A DNA stretch of 64,000 nucleotides, taken from the NCBI RefSeq assembly GCF_006538345.1, contig NZ_BJKL01000001.1:620001-684000 (forward strand), in the 5' to 3' direction. The notes under the pieces are model-generated. The model made no database searches. It saw nothing but the letters and a program-made list of their open reading frames with translations, and was not told the DNA's origin. This document shows, in pieces, positions 19,435 through 28,762 of the stretch; position 1 is the stretch's first letter, and each line of letters opens with the position of its first letter. The stretch is from Alteromonas sp. KUL49 (GTDB taxonomy: Bacteria; Pseudomonadota; Gammaproteobacteria; Enterobacterales; Alteromonadaceae). The position numbers and the translations under genes were made by a program.

Positions 19435-19450
19435 TGCGACATAAGTCACA
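19435..19450. promoter_or_regulatory. BlaI/MecI-type operator 2
   Basis: TGCGACAT|AAGTCACA repeats the first operator with two mismatches in the dyad, 49 bp centre to centre from it and ending 10 bp before the start codon. Two sites of this kind fit cooperative autorepression. Confidence 0.6.
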
Positions 19451-19460
19451 CTTAAGCTTG

Positions 19461-19844
19461 ATGATAATGACACCCAATCCGACGGAACTCGAAGTCTTAA
19501 AATTACTGTGGAAAAGCCAACCAAGAACGGCCAAGGATATCCATGAGTATTTAGCACCCAAGCACGGCTGGTCTTACTCTTCGACGCGTAAAACGTTAGA
19601 GAGAATGGGTGCTAAAGGGATCCTCAGTGTGGGGACTCAGGGGCACAAAAAAATCTTTACTGCAAACTTAGAGAAAATCCCGACATTAGCAAACTACATG
19701 CAGAATTTTGCAGCGAATGTATTGGAATTGGATGAACCACTTCCCATCACGATGTTTGCCGACAGCAGGTTGATTGGCAAAGATGAGATCGATGAATTAG
19801 ATGAACTCTTGCAACAATTGTCCATGAAAGAAAAGGAAAAATAG
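19461..19844 (+). CDS. BlaI/MecI/CopY-family transcriptional repressor
   Basis: Small winged-helix repressor of 127 residues. PTELEVLKLLWKSQPRTAKD followed by YSSTRKTLERMGAKGIL is the BlaI helix-turn-helix with its wing; the C-terminal helical part serves for dimerisation. The frame is open from 19383, but that stretch contains the operators, so the start is ATG 19461 (or ATG 19467). The stop overlaps the GTG start of the metallopeptidase gene by one base. In BlaI/BlaR1 systems the M56 partner relieves repression by proteolysis; that is the expected relation here. Confidence 0.85.
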   Translation: MIMTPNPTELEVLKLLWKSQPRTAKDIHEYLAPKHGWSYSSTRKTLERMGAKGILSVGTQGHKKIFTANLEKIPTLANYMQNFAANVLELDEPLPITMFADSRLIGKDEIDELDELLQQLSMKEKEK

Positions 19845-21187
19845 TGGATTCATTAGCAATGCAATTCACCATTGAAAGACTGGTTCCGTGGATAATATTC
19901 TCGGGGTTGGTTTACAGCGCAACAGCGTATTTCACAAGACAGCGAAATACGTCAACGGGCGTGTGGTGGTTAAGTTTGTTGGCAAGTTTCTTACCACTGT
20001 TGCCACTGTCGTATGCATCGGTAGTTGTGACACCTCTCAACGTAAATTGGATTAATACAAGTATTGAAAACGTCCAGATGATCAAGCATGCCACCATAGC
20101 TCATGCAGGTCTGAATGATATGGACTACGTTGTGGTCTTACTTGCTATCACCTACGCTGGAATCGTACTTTATAAACTCATCAAGTTGGCCTTGAATTGG
20201 CGGCGCCTCAAGGTGATGGTGGGTGAAACTGCTCCTTTGGCAGTAAAGGCATCTTCCAAGATAAAAGTGGTTGTGTCGAAGTTCAATCACAGCCCATTCG
20301 TTTTTGGTGCATTCAAACCTCTGGTAGTGCTACCACAGTATTTTTCGTCGATGAGCGAAAATCGACAGCGTATTTTGATTCAACACGAGCTAACTCATAT
20401 TGCTTTCAAAGACCCAATCGCTGTGATTATTTGGCGGGTGTTGAGTGCCTTATTTTGGATAAACCCATTCGTCGGTAGGATGGAATGGCAATTTGTTCGT
20501 GCAATGGAACATCGCTGTGATCGTCACACCATTGCTCGCTATGGTATGAGTAAGTTTGAGTATGCTCAGACACTCGTACAATCACTACGAAAAGCGGCGG
20601 TGACTTATGCAAGCCCAGTGGCCCAGTTTAACTCAACCGCACTCGATGCAGACGACTACAAACAGCGACTTACTCATATCGTCGATGGTGAAAAAAGTAC
20701 AAACATCACCATGGTACTGGGAGTGTGTTTAACGATTGTCTCCCTTTCAGGAGCAGTACTGTCTTGGGATTTGTTGAGCGGCAGCGTAACGCCCAATTGG
20801 CAGCATCCTCTCACAGATTATCGTATCAGCTCACCATATAACAATGTGAGCAAAATCAGGTTTTACAAACCACATAAAGGCGTGGATTATGTGGCACCTA
20901 TTGGCAGTCCAATCACTGCTGCCGCTGATGGCGTTGTTATTGTAGCCGATGGACAAACTTTGCATCCTAATTTTGGCAATACGGTATTGATTCAGCACAA
21001 AGGTGGTTATCAAACCCTTTATGCACATCTCGCATCCATATCATTGAAACCTGGAGACTGGATTAGCGCAGGTCAGCGTATTGGCGTAATAGGAGATACG
21101 GGCAGAACCACTGGGATTCACTTACATTTTGAAGTGATGAGAGACCAGCAGCGGCTTGACCCTGATACCGTGCTTCCTAAAATGTGA
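19844..21187 (+). CDS. M56 (BlaR1-type) / M23 (LytM-type) fusion metallopeptidase
   Basis: Membrane protein of 447 residues. Residues 1 to about 310 form a BlaR1-like module with several membrane helices and the zinc motif HELTH (181-185), plus EHRCDRHTIARYG typical of M56. After another helix (about 287-309) comes a periplasmic M23 endopeptidase domain with HKGVD (His344) and IHLHFEV (near 425-431). BlaR1 itself carries a penicillin-binding sensor at this place; here a murein endopeptidase domain replaces it. GTG start overlaps the repressor stop. M23/M56 fusions are known in databases, but the role is not established as far as I know. Confidence 0.85.
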   Translation: MDSLAMQFTIERLVPWIIFSGLVYSATAYFTRQRNTSTGVWWLSLLASFLPLLPLSYASVVVTPLNVNWINTSIENVQMIKHATIAHAGLNDMDYVVVLLAITYAGIVLYKLIKLALNWRRLKVMVGETAPLAVKASSKIKVVVSKFNHSPFVFGAFKPLVVLPQYFSSMSENRQRILIQHELTHIAFKDPIAVIIWRVLSALFWINPFVGRMEWQFVRAMEHRCDRHTIARYGMSKFEYAQTLVQSLRKAAVTYASPVAQFNSTALDADDYKQRLTHIVDGEKSTNITMVLGVCLTIVSLSGAVLSWDLLSGSVTPNWQHPLTDYRISSPYNNVSKIRFYKPHKGVDYVAPIGSPITAAADGVVIVADGQTLHPNFGNTVLIQHKGGYQTLYAHLASISLKPGDWISAGQRIGVIGDTGRTTGIHLHFEVMRDQQRLDPDTVLPKM

Positions 21188-21264
21188 TTTCCACCACATT
21201 GAACCCAAAATAATAACCAAAAAGAGTTTTAGCTTCATGAGTTATCGAGATATTCGCAGCAACA

Positions 21265-22566
21265 ATGTACTGGGCTTTAGTTTGGCATTGTGCGTCGGTT
21301 TTCTGGCTGAGTGGCTGTGTTACTACTAGTACCAAGGAAGAGAGTGTTGTTGCTAATGAAGCTAATCTCCATACGACTATTCCATTACAGCCAATACCTG
21401 AAGCTTCGCCAGATTCAATTGAGGCTAACACAACGATAGTGCCAGTAGATCCTACAAAGACTGATGATGTATGGGAGCGTATTCGGGTGCAGTTGTCGTT
21501 TCCTGCCTCGGACCACGAGCGGGTGGAAAAACGCATTGAATGGTATGCCAATCAACCTAACTATATGAATGTTATCAGTCGTCGTGCTGACCCGTTTTTA
21601 TACTACATTGTCACTGAAATTGAGCGGCGAAGTCTGCCCGTTGAATTGGCTCTAGTACCCCTGTTTGAGAGTGATTTTAATACCACAGCATATTCAGACA
21701 AGCGTGCATCTGGTCTATGGCAACTGACACCGCTTATCGCAAAGCATTACGGTGTCAAAATGAACTCATGGTACGACGGTAGACTAGATATTGTAGAGTC
21801 GACAAATGCGGCGTTGGATTTTCTGACTTATTTGCATCAGCGCTTTGATGGAAATTGGTTACATGCCATTGCTGCCTACAATACCGGAGAGGGCAGAGTA
21901 GCTAATGCCATTCGACGCAACAAGCGCGCTGGTAAACCCACGGATTTCTTTAGTTTGCGCTTACCCCGAGAAACACGGGACTTTGTGCCTAAACTGTTAG
22001 CTGCAGCACATATTTTGAAGCATAGCACTATCGAGTTTCCACAAATCGCCAACCAGCCGGTTATCACATTAGCATCAATGAATAGTGGTGTGATTATCGA
22101 TAACACGAGCGACTGGAAAGAAATAGCCACGCTCAATCCGGGGTATAGGCGTTTTCCTGCACTGCTTAGCGGGCCAGAACATATTGTGCTGCGAACTGAT
22201 AAAACAGAAGAATGGCAAGATTACTTAGTGTCACTGCCTGAAATGCCAGATAGCCAATGGAAAACGTATCGGATAAAACGTGGCGATAGCCTCAGCGTAA
22301 TCGCGAAAAACTTTGATGTATCAGTGGCCGATATTCGTGCATTCAACCAACTGACTCACAGTCGAATTCGTGCGGGTGATACCTTGATATTACCGATTCT
22401 TGCTGAACAGCAAATCGAATACAAAGTGCAGTCGGGAGACAGTTTGTGGTTAATTGCACGCAACTTTAACGTTACTGTTAACAAGCTTAAGCAATGGAAC
22501 GGATTGGCTCAAAGCCACCTAAATATTGGCGATACGCTAACGATTTTTCTTGAGGCCAATCCTTAA
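21265..22566 (+). CDS. MltD-like lytic transglycosylase with two LysM domains
   Basis: Membrane-bound murein transglycosylase type D, 433 residues in the open frame. SLT domain: VPLFESDFNTTAYS (catalytic Glu) and ASGLWQLTPLIAKHYG and AIAAYNTGEGRV. Two LysM modules follow (YRIKRGDSLSVIAKNFDVS and YKVQSGDSLWLIARNFNVT). Lipobox LSGC marks a lipoprotein. The first in-frame ATG (21265) gives a signal peptide without basic residues; an ATG at 21237 in another frame gives MSYRDIRSNNVLGFSLALCVG and would join the frame if one T of 21299-21302 were absent, so the N-terminus may be frameshifted. Likely co-transcribed with the upstream repressor and peptidase genes. Confidence 0.88.
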   Translation: MYWALVWHCASVFWLSGCVTTSTKEESVVANEANLHTTIPLQPIPEASPDSIEANTTIVPVDPTKTDDVWERIRVQLSFPASDHERVEKRIEWYANQPNYMNVISRRADPFLYYIVTEIERRSLPVELALVPLFESDFNTTAYSDKRASGLWQLTPLIAKHYGVKMNSWYDGRLDIVESTNAALDFLTYLHQRFDGNWLHAIAAYNTGEGRVANAIRRNKRAGKPTDFFSLRLPRETRDFVPKLLAAAHILKHSTIEFPQIANQPVITLASMNSGVIIDNTSDWKEIATLNPGYRRFPALLSGPEHIVLRTDKTEEWQDYLVSLPEMPDSQWKTYRIKRGDSLSVIAKNFDVSVADIRAFNQLTHSRIRAGDTLILPILAEQQIEYKVQSGDSLWLIARNFNVTVNKLKQWNGLAQSHLNIGDTLTIFLEANP

Positions 22567-22582
22567 TAGGGTTGGATATTCG

Positions 22583-22990
22583 TTAAACTAACACAGAGTC
22601 ATGTACAACAACCCTCTCCCACAGATGCCCGTAGTTTTCTACAAATGCGGTATGAAGAGGGTGAACTTGGTATTCATTTTGTGCTTCAACGCTATCAAAG
22701 TACATGAGTTCAAATACATTAAAACTGTTATCAACAACATCGCGTTTTTCCGTGTTGGCGGGTAGACCGATTTGTAGCGTTTTAATGGCGGGGATGGCGG
22801 AGAGTGTTTTTAATCCTGCGATAAGTAAATCGCGATCTTCTAGCGACTCTGGTTTTTTCAACCAAAAATAGACATTGTGAACCACTTGTCCACTCATAGC
22901 GTTAGGTGAATTAGTTTCAGTGCTCATGACTGTTGCGCTCGCTAGTGTAGCCGCGCCAGCGGCCATAAATGTTCTTCTTGAGATTGCCAT
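22583..22990 (-). CDS. Dabb (stress-responsive A/B barrel) family protein with Tat signal
   Basis: 135 residues. The N-terminus SRRTFMAAGAATLASATV has the twin-arginine export pattern. The rest (VVHNVYFWLKKPESLEDRDL and FNVFELMYFDSVEAQNEYQV) matches the dimeric alpha/beta-barrel Dabb family. Function is unknown; exported members occur in marine bacteria. It stands alone between the mltD-like gene (convergent) and argA. Confidence 0.8.
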   Translation of the reverse strand: MAISRRTFMAAGAATLASATVMSTETNSPNAMSGQVVHNVYFWLKKPESLEDRDLLIAGLKTLSAIPAIKTLQIGLPANTEKRDVVDNSFNVFELMYFDSVEAQNEYQVHPLHTAFVENYGHLWERVVVHDSVLV

Positions 22991-23057
22991 CTAATCCCTC
23001 GTCCTATTTGAACAGTGTGAATCATTGAATATCAAGTGAACATCATCGAAATGATGA

Positions 23058-23092
23058 CATTCACCGCTACTGCTTATTAGTAACGGTGAATG
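23058..23092. terminator. Hairpin downstream of argA
   Basis: CATTCACCG-c-TACT / AGTA-a-CGGTGAATG, 13 paired bases with one bulge on each side and a 7-nt loop. It lies 20 bp after the argA stop (minus strand). There is no U-run in that direction, so termination is inferred only from position. Confidence 0.45.
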
Positions 23093-23111
23093 AAGCGGAG
23101 GTCAATACGCC

Positions 23112-24422
23112 TTAGAATTTGAGCGTAAAAACTTTTGAATTACGTTGAAAGTTATAAAGCTCTTTTTTAACCGAAGGTAGAGCGGTAATGTCTGAAGGCT
23201 GAAAGCCTTGTTCTAAAAACCAGTGGGCTGTTACCGTGGTTAAAACGAATATCTCGTTAATACCAGATTGTTTTGCCCTCAGCTTAACTTCGTCGAGGAT
23301 CCTTTCTCCGCGATTTTTACCGCGATAGTCAGGGTGTGTAGCGACACATGCTAGCTCAGCCGTGCCATCTTCTGGATACAAGTAAAGCGCAGCACAAGCG
23401 ATGATCATACCGTCGCGAACAATAACAATGAACTGGCTAATCTCGTTTTCAAGCCGTTCACGAGAGCGCTTGACCAAAATACCACTTTCTTCCAATGGCT
23501 TAATAAGCTTGAGAATACCGCCCACATCATCGATGGTGGCGCTTCGTGTTTGCTCGTAATGGTGTTCCATGACCAAGGTACCAGTACCATCCCGAGTAAA
23601 TAGCTCTTGAAGTAAAGCGCCGTCTTTTTCAAAACTAATACAATGGGCTCGTGGTACACCAGCCGCCACGCTGGTGGTAAGCGCACTAATGACTGACTCT
23701 TCAGTCTCAAGCCCGCCAGTAAAGTGAAGTTCTTCAAGCTGAGGGCGCTCGATGGTTCTCAGCAGCTTACTGTCAGAGCTAAAAATACCATCGTAGTTTG
23801 AGAACACGATGAGTTTGTCAGCTTTCAGCGCCGTTGCTGCTTGGGTTGCCACATCTTCATGAGATAAGTTAAATACCTCTCCAGTAGACGAGTATCCCAT
23901 GGGAGACAACAGAACGATGGAACCATCGTTCAGGTGATCATTAATACCCACGGTATCCACCCGCCTGACTAACCCTGTGTTTTCAAAATCAACACCGTCG
24001 CGCACGCCCATGGGTTTAGCGACAACCAAGTTGCCAGAGCACACGCGAATTTGCGCGCCGTGCATCGGTGAGTTAGGTAGCCCCATGGTGAGTAGAGCTT
24101 CCACCTGGGAGCGTACCGAACCTGCGGCGTCTTTCACGCACTCTAGGGTTTGCTTGTCGGTAATACGCACTCGGTCGACGAACCGCCCTTCGATATTGCG
24201 TAAGGCAACGCGCTGATCGATTTGCGGACGGGCACCATGCACCACAACGACTCTCACGCCTAAGCTATTTAGCAGAGCAATGTCGTGAATAATATTTGGA
24301 AAGTTCGGATGTTCGATGGCTTCGCCACCGAACATCAATACAAAGGTTTTTCCGCGATGGGCATTAATGTAGGGCAGTGAACTGCGAAACAGTTTAATGC
24401 CATCTTGATGACCTAACACCAT
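23112..24422 (-). CDS. argA: Amino-acid N-acetyltransferase (N-acetylglutamate synthase)
   Basis: First step of arginine synthesis: acetylates glutamate from acetyl-CoA. It has 436 residues, close to E. coli ArgA. The N-terminal amino-acid-kinase domain (KTFVLMFGGEAIEHPNF, VVVVHGARPQI) is the arginine sensor; the C-terminal GNAT domain (about 295-436) has acetyl-CoA-binding VATHPDYRGKNRGERIL. It follows argH by 6 bp at the end of the arg operon. In some Alteromonadales and vibrios argH is fused to an acetyltransferase; here the two are separate. Confidence 0.95.
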   Translation of the reverse strand: MVLGHQDGIKLFRSSLPYINAHRGKTFVLMFGGEAIEHPNFPNIIHDIALLNSLGVRVVVVHGARPQIDQRVALRNIEGRFVDRVRITDKQTLECVKDAAGSVRSQVEALLTMGLPNSPMHGAQIRVCSGNLVVAKPMGVRDGVDFENTGLVRRVDTVGINDHLNDGSIVLLSPMGYSSTGEVFNLSHEDVATQAATALKADKLIVFSNYDGIFSSDSKLLRTIERPQLEELHFTGGLETEESVISALTTSVAAGVPRAHCISFEKDGALLQELFTRDGTGTLVMEHHYEQTRSATIDDVGGILKLIKPLEESGILVKRSRERLENEISQFIVIVRDGMIIACAALYLYPEDGTAELACVATHPDYRGKNRGERILDEVKLRAKQSGINEIFVLTTVTAHWFLEQGFQPSDITALPSVKKELYNFQRNSKVFTLKF

Positions 24423-24428
24423 AATCGA

Positions 24429-25811
24429 TTAACTCAGTTTATCCAGTGCTTCCAGTTCTTGATACAGTGCTTTGGTGACTGTTTCCTTACTGGTACCACC
24501 GAGAATATTTCTTTGGTTTACGCCAAATTCCAATTGCAATACTGGGTAGACATCGTCTTCGATTTTATCGCAAATACTTTGTAAGTCTTCAAGTGGTAGG
24601 TCTTCGATTGCACACCCTTTTTCAAGAGCGTGTACCACCACCTGACCCGAAATATCGTGGCCTGTTCTAAACGGGATACCTTTACCTACTAAATAGTCGG
24701 CGAGTTCTGTAGCATTGGCGTAACCCTGTGTTGCCGCTTCACGACAGCGAGCCTCGTTCAGCTGCAGCGAATCGAGTACCTCACTGGCAATACACAAACA
24801 GATATGCCATTGGTTAACTGTATCGATGGCGCCTTCTTTGTCTTCTTGCATGTCTTTGTTGTACGCAAGTGGAAGACCTTTCATGGTAACGAGCAAGCCC
24901 TGAAGCGAACCAAATACACGTCCGCATTTACCACGCATGAGCTCAAGGGCGTCTGGGTTTTTCTTCTGTGGCATCAGTGATGAACCAGAGGTCACGCTGT
25001 CGCCGAGTTGAAGGAAACCTGCCTCGCCTGAGTTATAGAAAATCATGTCTTCCGCAAGGCGAGATAAATGCATCATGCTCGTGCTCGCCGTGAACAACAG
25101 CTCAAGAACGAAGTCTCTGTCTGAAACGGCATCTAAACTGTTCAAGCACGGACTTGTAAAACCTAGGGCTTCGGCAATGGCATCGCGGTCTACGGGGTAT
25201 GTTGTACCCGCCAACGCACCTGAACCCAGCGGGCATTGGTTTAAACGCTTTTTGGCGTCATCTAGACGGCTAAGGTCACGCTTAAACATTTCCACGTAGG
25301 CTAAACACCAATGAGCAAAGTGGATGGGCTGGGCGCGTTGCAAGTGGGTGTAACCAGGAATGATAGCTTCTTGGTGACGGCTCGCCGCACTGAGTAAAGA
25401 GCGAATAACACCAATGATATCTTCGCGTAGTGACTCAATGTGCTCGCGCACCCACAAACGAAAGTCTGTAGCTACTTGATCATTACGACTTCTACCAGTG
25501 TGTAACTTACGGCCAATATCGCCAAGTTGCTCAATCAAAGCTGCTTCTACAAAGCTGTGAATGTCTTCTTCTGCTGAACTCGCGAAGTCTAAAGTGCCTT
25601 CCTCTGCTTGTTGCTTTAGCGAAGACAACACTGCTTCCAACTGCGCTTGTTCGTCGTCAGTCAGTACACCCGCTTTATTGAGTGCTCTAGACCAAATAAT
25701 CGACCCGTGAATGTCCTGACTAGCCATTACTTGATCGAATGGCAGTGAATCATTCACTTGCTTGAACATACTGCTTGAGCCTGATGTAAAACGACCGCCC
25801 CACAATGCCAT
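24429..25811 (-). CDS. argH: Argininosuccinate lyase
   Basis: Cleaves argininosuccinate to arginine and fumarate. It has 460 residues without a C-terminal acetyltransferase extension. The fumarase/aspartase signature GSSLMPQKKNPDALELMRGK is intact, with TGRSRNDQVATDFRLW and the HxH-type LQRAQPIHFAHW segment. It starts 10 bp after argG and ends 6 bp before argA. Confidence 0.97.
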   Translation of the reverse strand: MALWGGRFTSGSSSMFKQVNDSLPFDQVMASQDIHGSIIWSRALNKAGVLTDDEQAQLEAVLSSLKQQAEEGTLDFASSAEEDIHSFVEAALIEQLGDIGRKLHTGRSRNDQVATDFRLWVREHIESLREDIIGVIRSLLSAASRHQEAIIPGYTHLQRAQPIHFAHWCLAYVEMFKRDLSRLDDAKKRLNQCPLGSGALAGTTYPVDRDAIAEALGFTSPCLNSLDAVSDRDFVLELLFTASTSMMHLSRLAEDMIFYNSGEAGFLQLGDSVTSGSSLMPQKKNPDALELMRGKCGRVFGSLQGLLVTMKGLPLAYNKDMQEDKEGAIDTVNQWHICLCIASEVLDSLQLNEARCREAATQGYANATELADYLVGKGIPFRTGHDISGQVVVHALEKGCAIEDLPLEDLQSICDKIEDDVYPVLQLEFGVNQRNILGGTSKETVTKALYQELEALDKLS

Positions 25812-25821
25812 GTGTTACTCC

Positions 25822-27027
25822 TTAACCTTGATCTTTTAACGCGTTGATTCTGCTTGATAGGCTGAATAAGCGAATAAAGCCTTCTGCGTGCTTCTGGTCG
25901 TAAACGTCGTCCGCACCAAAAGTGGCAAAGTCTTCAGAGTACAAGCTGTTTGGAGATTGACGTTGAGTCACTGTTGCTTGACCTTTGTATAGCTTCACTA
26001 CAATTTCACCGGTGACTTTTTTCGCAAACGATGCAGCGCCGGCTAATAGAGCGTCATTCAATGCAGTAAACCAACGGCCGTCATACATCACATGTGAAAA
26101 CTCAAGGCCAATTTGTTCACGGTATTTTAGTGCAGCTTTGTCTAACACCATGGTTTCAAGGGCTTTGTATGCTTTTAGTAATACAGTTCCACCCGGAGTT
26201 TCGTAGCAACCACGCGACTTCATACCCACGAGGCGGTTTTCAACAATATCGATTCTGCCAACACCGTGAGCCGATGCAATAGTGTTGAGTTTTACTAGGG
26301 ATTGATAAGGGGAAAGTGCCTCACCGTTAACGTGAGTGAGTCTGCCCTCGTCAAAGGTTAGGCTCACACGCTCTGGTGTGTCTGGCGCGTCTTCTGGGTC
26401 GACGGTCATTGTCCAGATTTGCTTGGTAGGTTCTTGCCATGGATCTTCCAGCTCACCGCCTTCATGAGAAATATGCCATGCGTTAGCATCACGGCTGTAA
26501 ATCTTAGTGGCTGACGCTGTTGTCGCGATATTGCGCTCAGCAAGGTAGTCAAGTAGGTCTTCACGAGACACCATATCCCACTCACGCCACGGCGCAATAA
26601 CCGTCAAATCTGGTGCAAGTGCCGCGAAAGTGCTTTCAAAACGCACTTGGTCATTACCTTTACCTGTACAACCGTGACACAGGGCATCAGCGCCGACTTT
26701 ACGTGCCACTTCAACCTGTGCTTTAGCAATAACTGGGCGCGCCATTGATGTGCCTAGCAGGTATTCACCTTCGTACACCGCACCTGTAGTAATCGTCGGG
26801 TAAATATATTCACTGACGAATTCTTCTTTAAGATCCATGATGTAGCACTCACTAGCACCTGAGGCGATAGCTTTCTCGTGCAAGCCCTCTAGCTCTTCGT
26901 CGCCCTGACCCACGTCAGCGGCAAAGGCCACAACTTCACATCCGTAGTTCTCTTTTAACCATGGAATGATGGCTGAGGTGTCTAATCCGCCGGAATACGC
27001 CAGCACGATTTTATTTACTTTTTTCAA
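25822..27027 (-). CDS. argG: Argininosuccinate synthase
   Basis: ATP-dependent condensation of citrulline and aspartate. It has 401 residues. The PP-loop [11 protein letters not shown] is at residues 9-19, [10 protein letters not shown] and [15 protein letters not shown] are family blocks. It lies between argF (11 bp upstream) and argH (10 bp downstream) in the same transcript. Confidence 0.97.
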   Translation of the reverse strand: MKKVNKIVLAYSGGLDTSAIIPWLKENYGCEVVAFAADVGQGDEELEGLHEKAIASGASECYIMDLKEEFVSEYIYPTITTGAVYEGEYLLGTSMARPVIAKAQVEVARKVGADALCHGCTGKGNDQVRFESTFAALAPDLTVIAPWREWDMVSREDLLDYLAERNIATTASATKIYSRDANAWHISHEGGELEDPWQEPTKQIWTMTVDPEDAPDTPERVSLTFDEGRLTHVNGEALSPYQSLVKLNTIASAHGVGRIDIVENRLVGMKSRGCYETPGGTVLLKAYKALETMVLDKAALKYREQIGLEFSHVMYDGRWFTALNDALLAGAASFAKKVTGEIVVKLYKGQATVTQRQSPNSLYSEDFATFGADDVYDQKHAEGFIRLFSLSSRINALKDQG

Positions 27028-27038
27028 CGTTCTGTCTC

Positions 27039-27953
27039 CTATTTCGCACCGAGTAAGTGAGTTAATATGGCGTTTTGTCCATGCATTCTGTTTTCTGCTT
27101 GAGGCATCAACAGTGACTTGTCACCGTCGATAAGGGCACTGGTAATCTCTAGATCACGGTGCGCCGGTTGGCAGTGCATTACATGGGTTGCGCCGGTTAA
27201 CGTCATCAGTGCGTCGTTAACTTGGTATGGCATAAATTTGTCTTTAATGGTGGCCAGTGGGGTGTCATCACCCATAGACAACCAGGTGTCAGCGTAAATA
27301 ACGTTGACACCTTTCGCAGCATCAACACTGTTGCTGACCGTAATACTCGCGCCTGTTTTTGCAGCAAGTGTGGTTGCGTGTGCAACAATTTCCGCATCTG
27401 GCTCATGACCTTCTGGCGTTATCACAACTTGGTTACAGCCCAATAGCGCGCCAACAATCAATAGTGAGTGGGTCACGTTATTGCCGTCACCCACATAGGC
27501 CATGGTTAGCCCCTTGGTTTGGCCAAATTGCTCGTACATGGTGAGATAATCAGCCAACCCTTGGCAAGGGTGATATTTGTCACACAGAGCATTAATCACC
27601 GGAATATTTGCCGCTTTAGAAAACTGCTCTAATGTAGAATGAGAAAATACCCGAGCGACAATAGCGTCGGCCCAGCATGACAAGTTAGCTGCCATATCCA
27701 CGGAATCTTCTCTACCCGCTAGCTTACCTGCTTGGCTATCGAGATAAACCATGTGACCGCCAAGCTTGTTAATACCAATATCAAAGCTGACTCGTGTTCG
27801 CAGTGAAGGTTTTTCAAACAGGGCAACAATCGATTTACCAGCCAGTACTTGACTGTAACTAGCCGGTGATTGTTTGATAGTGACGGCAAGTTCTAGTAAG
27901 TCTGCCATGGCCTCTGGGGTCCAGTTGGCAAAGGTCAACAAGTCCTGTTTCAT
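27039..27953 (-). CDS. argF: Ornithine carbamoyltransferase
   Basis: Transfers carbamoyl from carbamoyl phosphate to ornithine, giving citrulline. It has 304 residues. Carbamoyl-phosphate site SLRTR in [21 protein letters not shown], and the ornithine-side loops DTWLSMGDD and [11 protein letters not shown]. The last is HCLPAHRG in most relatives, so Leu to Gln is a small departure. Its start overlaps the end of argB by 4 bp. Confidence 0.95.
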   Translation of the reverse strand: MKQDLLTFANWTPEAMADLLELAVTIKQSPASYSQVLAGKSIVALFEKPSLRTRVSFDIGINKLGGHMVYLDSQAGKLAGREDSVDMAANLSCWADAIVARVFSHSTLEQFSKAANIPVINALCDKYHPCQGLADYLTMYEQFGQTKGLTMAYVGDGNNVTHSLLIVGALLGCNQVVITPEGHEPDAEIVAHATTLAAKTGASITVSNSVDAAKGVNVIYADTWLSMGDDTPLATIKDKFMPYQVNDALMTLTGATHVMHCQPAHRDLEITSALIDGDKSLLMPQAENRMHGQNAILTHLLGAK

Positions 27954-28762
27954 AACGCTTCTCCTGAGTCATCTCCTGATGAGGTAGTCGGGGTAGGTGG
28001 AACAATTTTAGTTCCAGTCGTGTTGTTTAAAATGTCCGAGATGCTTGCAACCCAACTGGCAATAATGACTGGGCGAGCAAGGGTAATAGCCGATTGCATG
28101 GCTGCGTCGACTTTGACTTTCATTCCGTCAAGAATAACGCCAGCATCACAATAGTTTGCTATCGATGCTTCATCTAGCTCGGGGATCAATACCTTATCAC
28201 CATCGAGCACGCCCTCTACATTCGATAGTAGTAGTAGGTCTGCATCGAGTAACTCAGCGATGACGGTTGCAGCTTGGTCAGCATTAATATTTAGCAAACG
28301 ACCACATGAGGTACTACCAATAGAACTGATAATAGGAAGTGCTGTTTGCGCAAGCACATGCTTGAGAAAGGCGCTTTCACCTGGGCTTGGTGTGCCGACA
28401 GCACCGTACTTTTCGTCCAGTACTTGGCATTGGATCATATTGCCGTCGAGTAAAGACAAACCCACTGGCACGATACCGGTAGAGATTGCCGCGGCACACA
28501 GTTGTTTGTTTGCCGTGCCTGCTAATGCACCACAAATATAAGGCATTTGATTGTCGGGAGTTACGCGAAGTCCGTCGAGTTTTTCACTAACTAAACCTAA
28601 GTCGGCCATCAATGATTCAACCATGGGACCGCCGCCGTGAACAATGACTACTGGTCTTTGCTCGCGAATACTGTGAATACTATTAAACAGTGCTGTCATT
28701 GCAGCAGCGTCGTCGAGTAAGGCGCCACCGACTTTGATCACTAAAGGCGCTCTGCTGATCAT
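27950..28762 (-). CDS. argB: Acetylglutamate kinase
   Basis: Phosphorylates N-acetylglutamate. It has 270 residues with IKVGGALLD and [15 protein letters not shown] as nucleotide and substrate loops, and [14 protein letters not shown]. It overlaps argC and argF by 4 bp at each end, so translation depends on neighbours and the argC frameshift could matter for its expression. Confidence 0.95.
   Translation of the reverse strand: MISRAPLVIKVGGALLDDAAAMTALFNSIHSIREQRPVVIVHGGGPMVESLMADLGLVSEKLDGLRVTPDNQMPYICGALAGTANKQLCAAAISTGIVPVGLSLLDGNMIQCQVLDEKYGAVGTPSPGESAFLKHVLAQTALPIISSIGSTSCGRLLNINADQAATVIAELLDADLLLLSNVEGVLDGDKVLIPELDEASIANYCDAGVILDGMKVKVDAAMQSAITLARPVIIASWVASISDILNNTTGTKIVPPTPTTSSGDDSGEAL

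Noticed and set aside
19383..19460. N-terminal extension of the BlaI-like protein from the ATG at 19383
   Set aside because: The stretch contains both palindromic operators and has no BlaI-like sequence.
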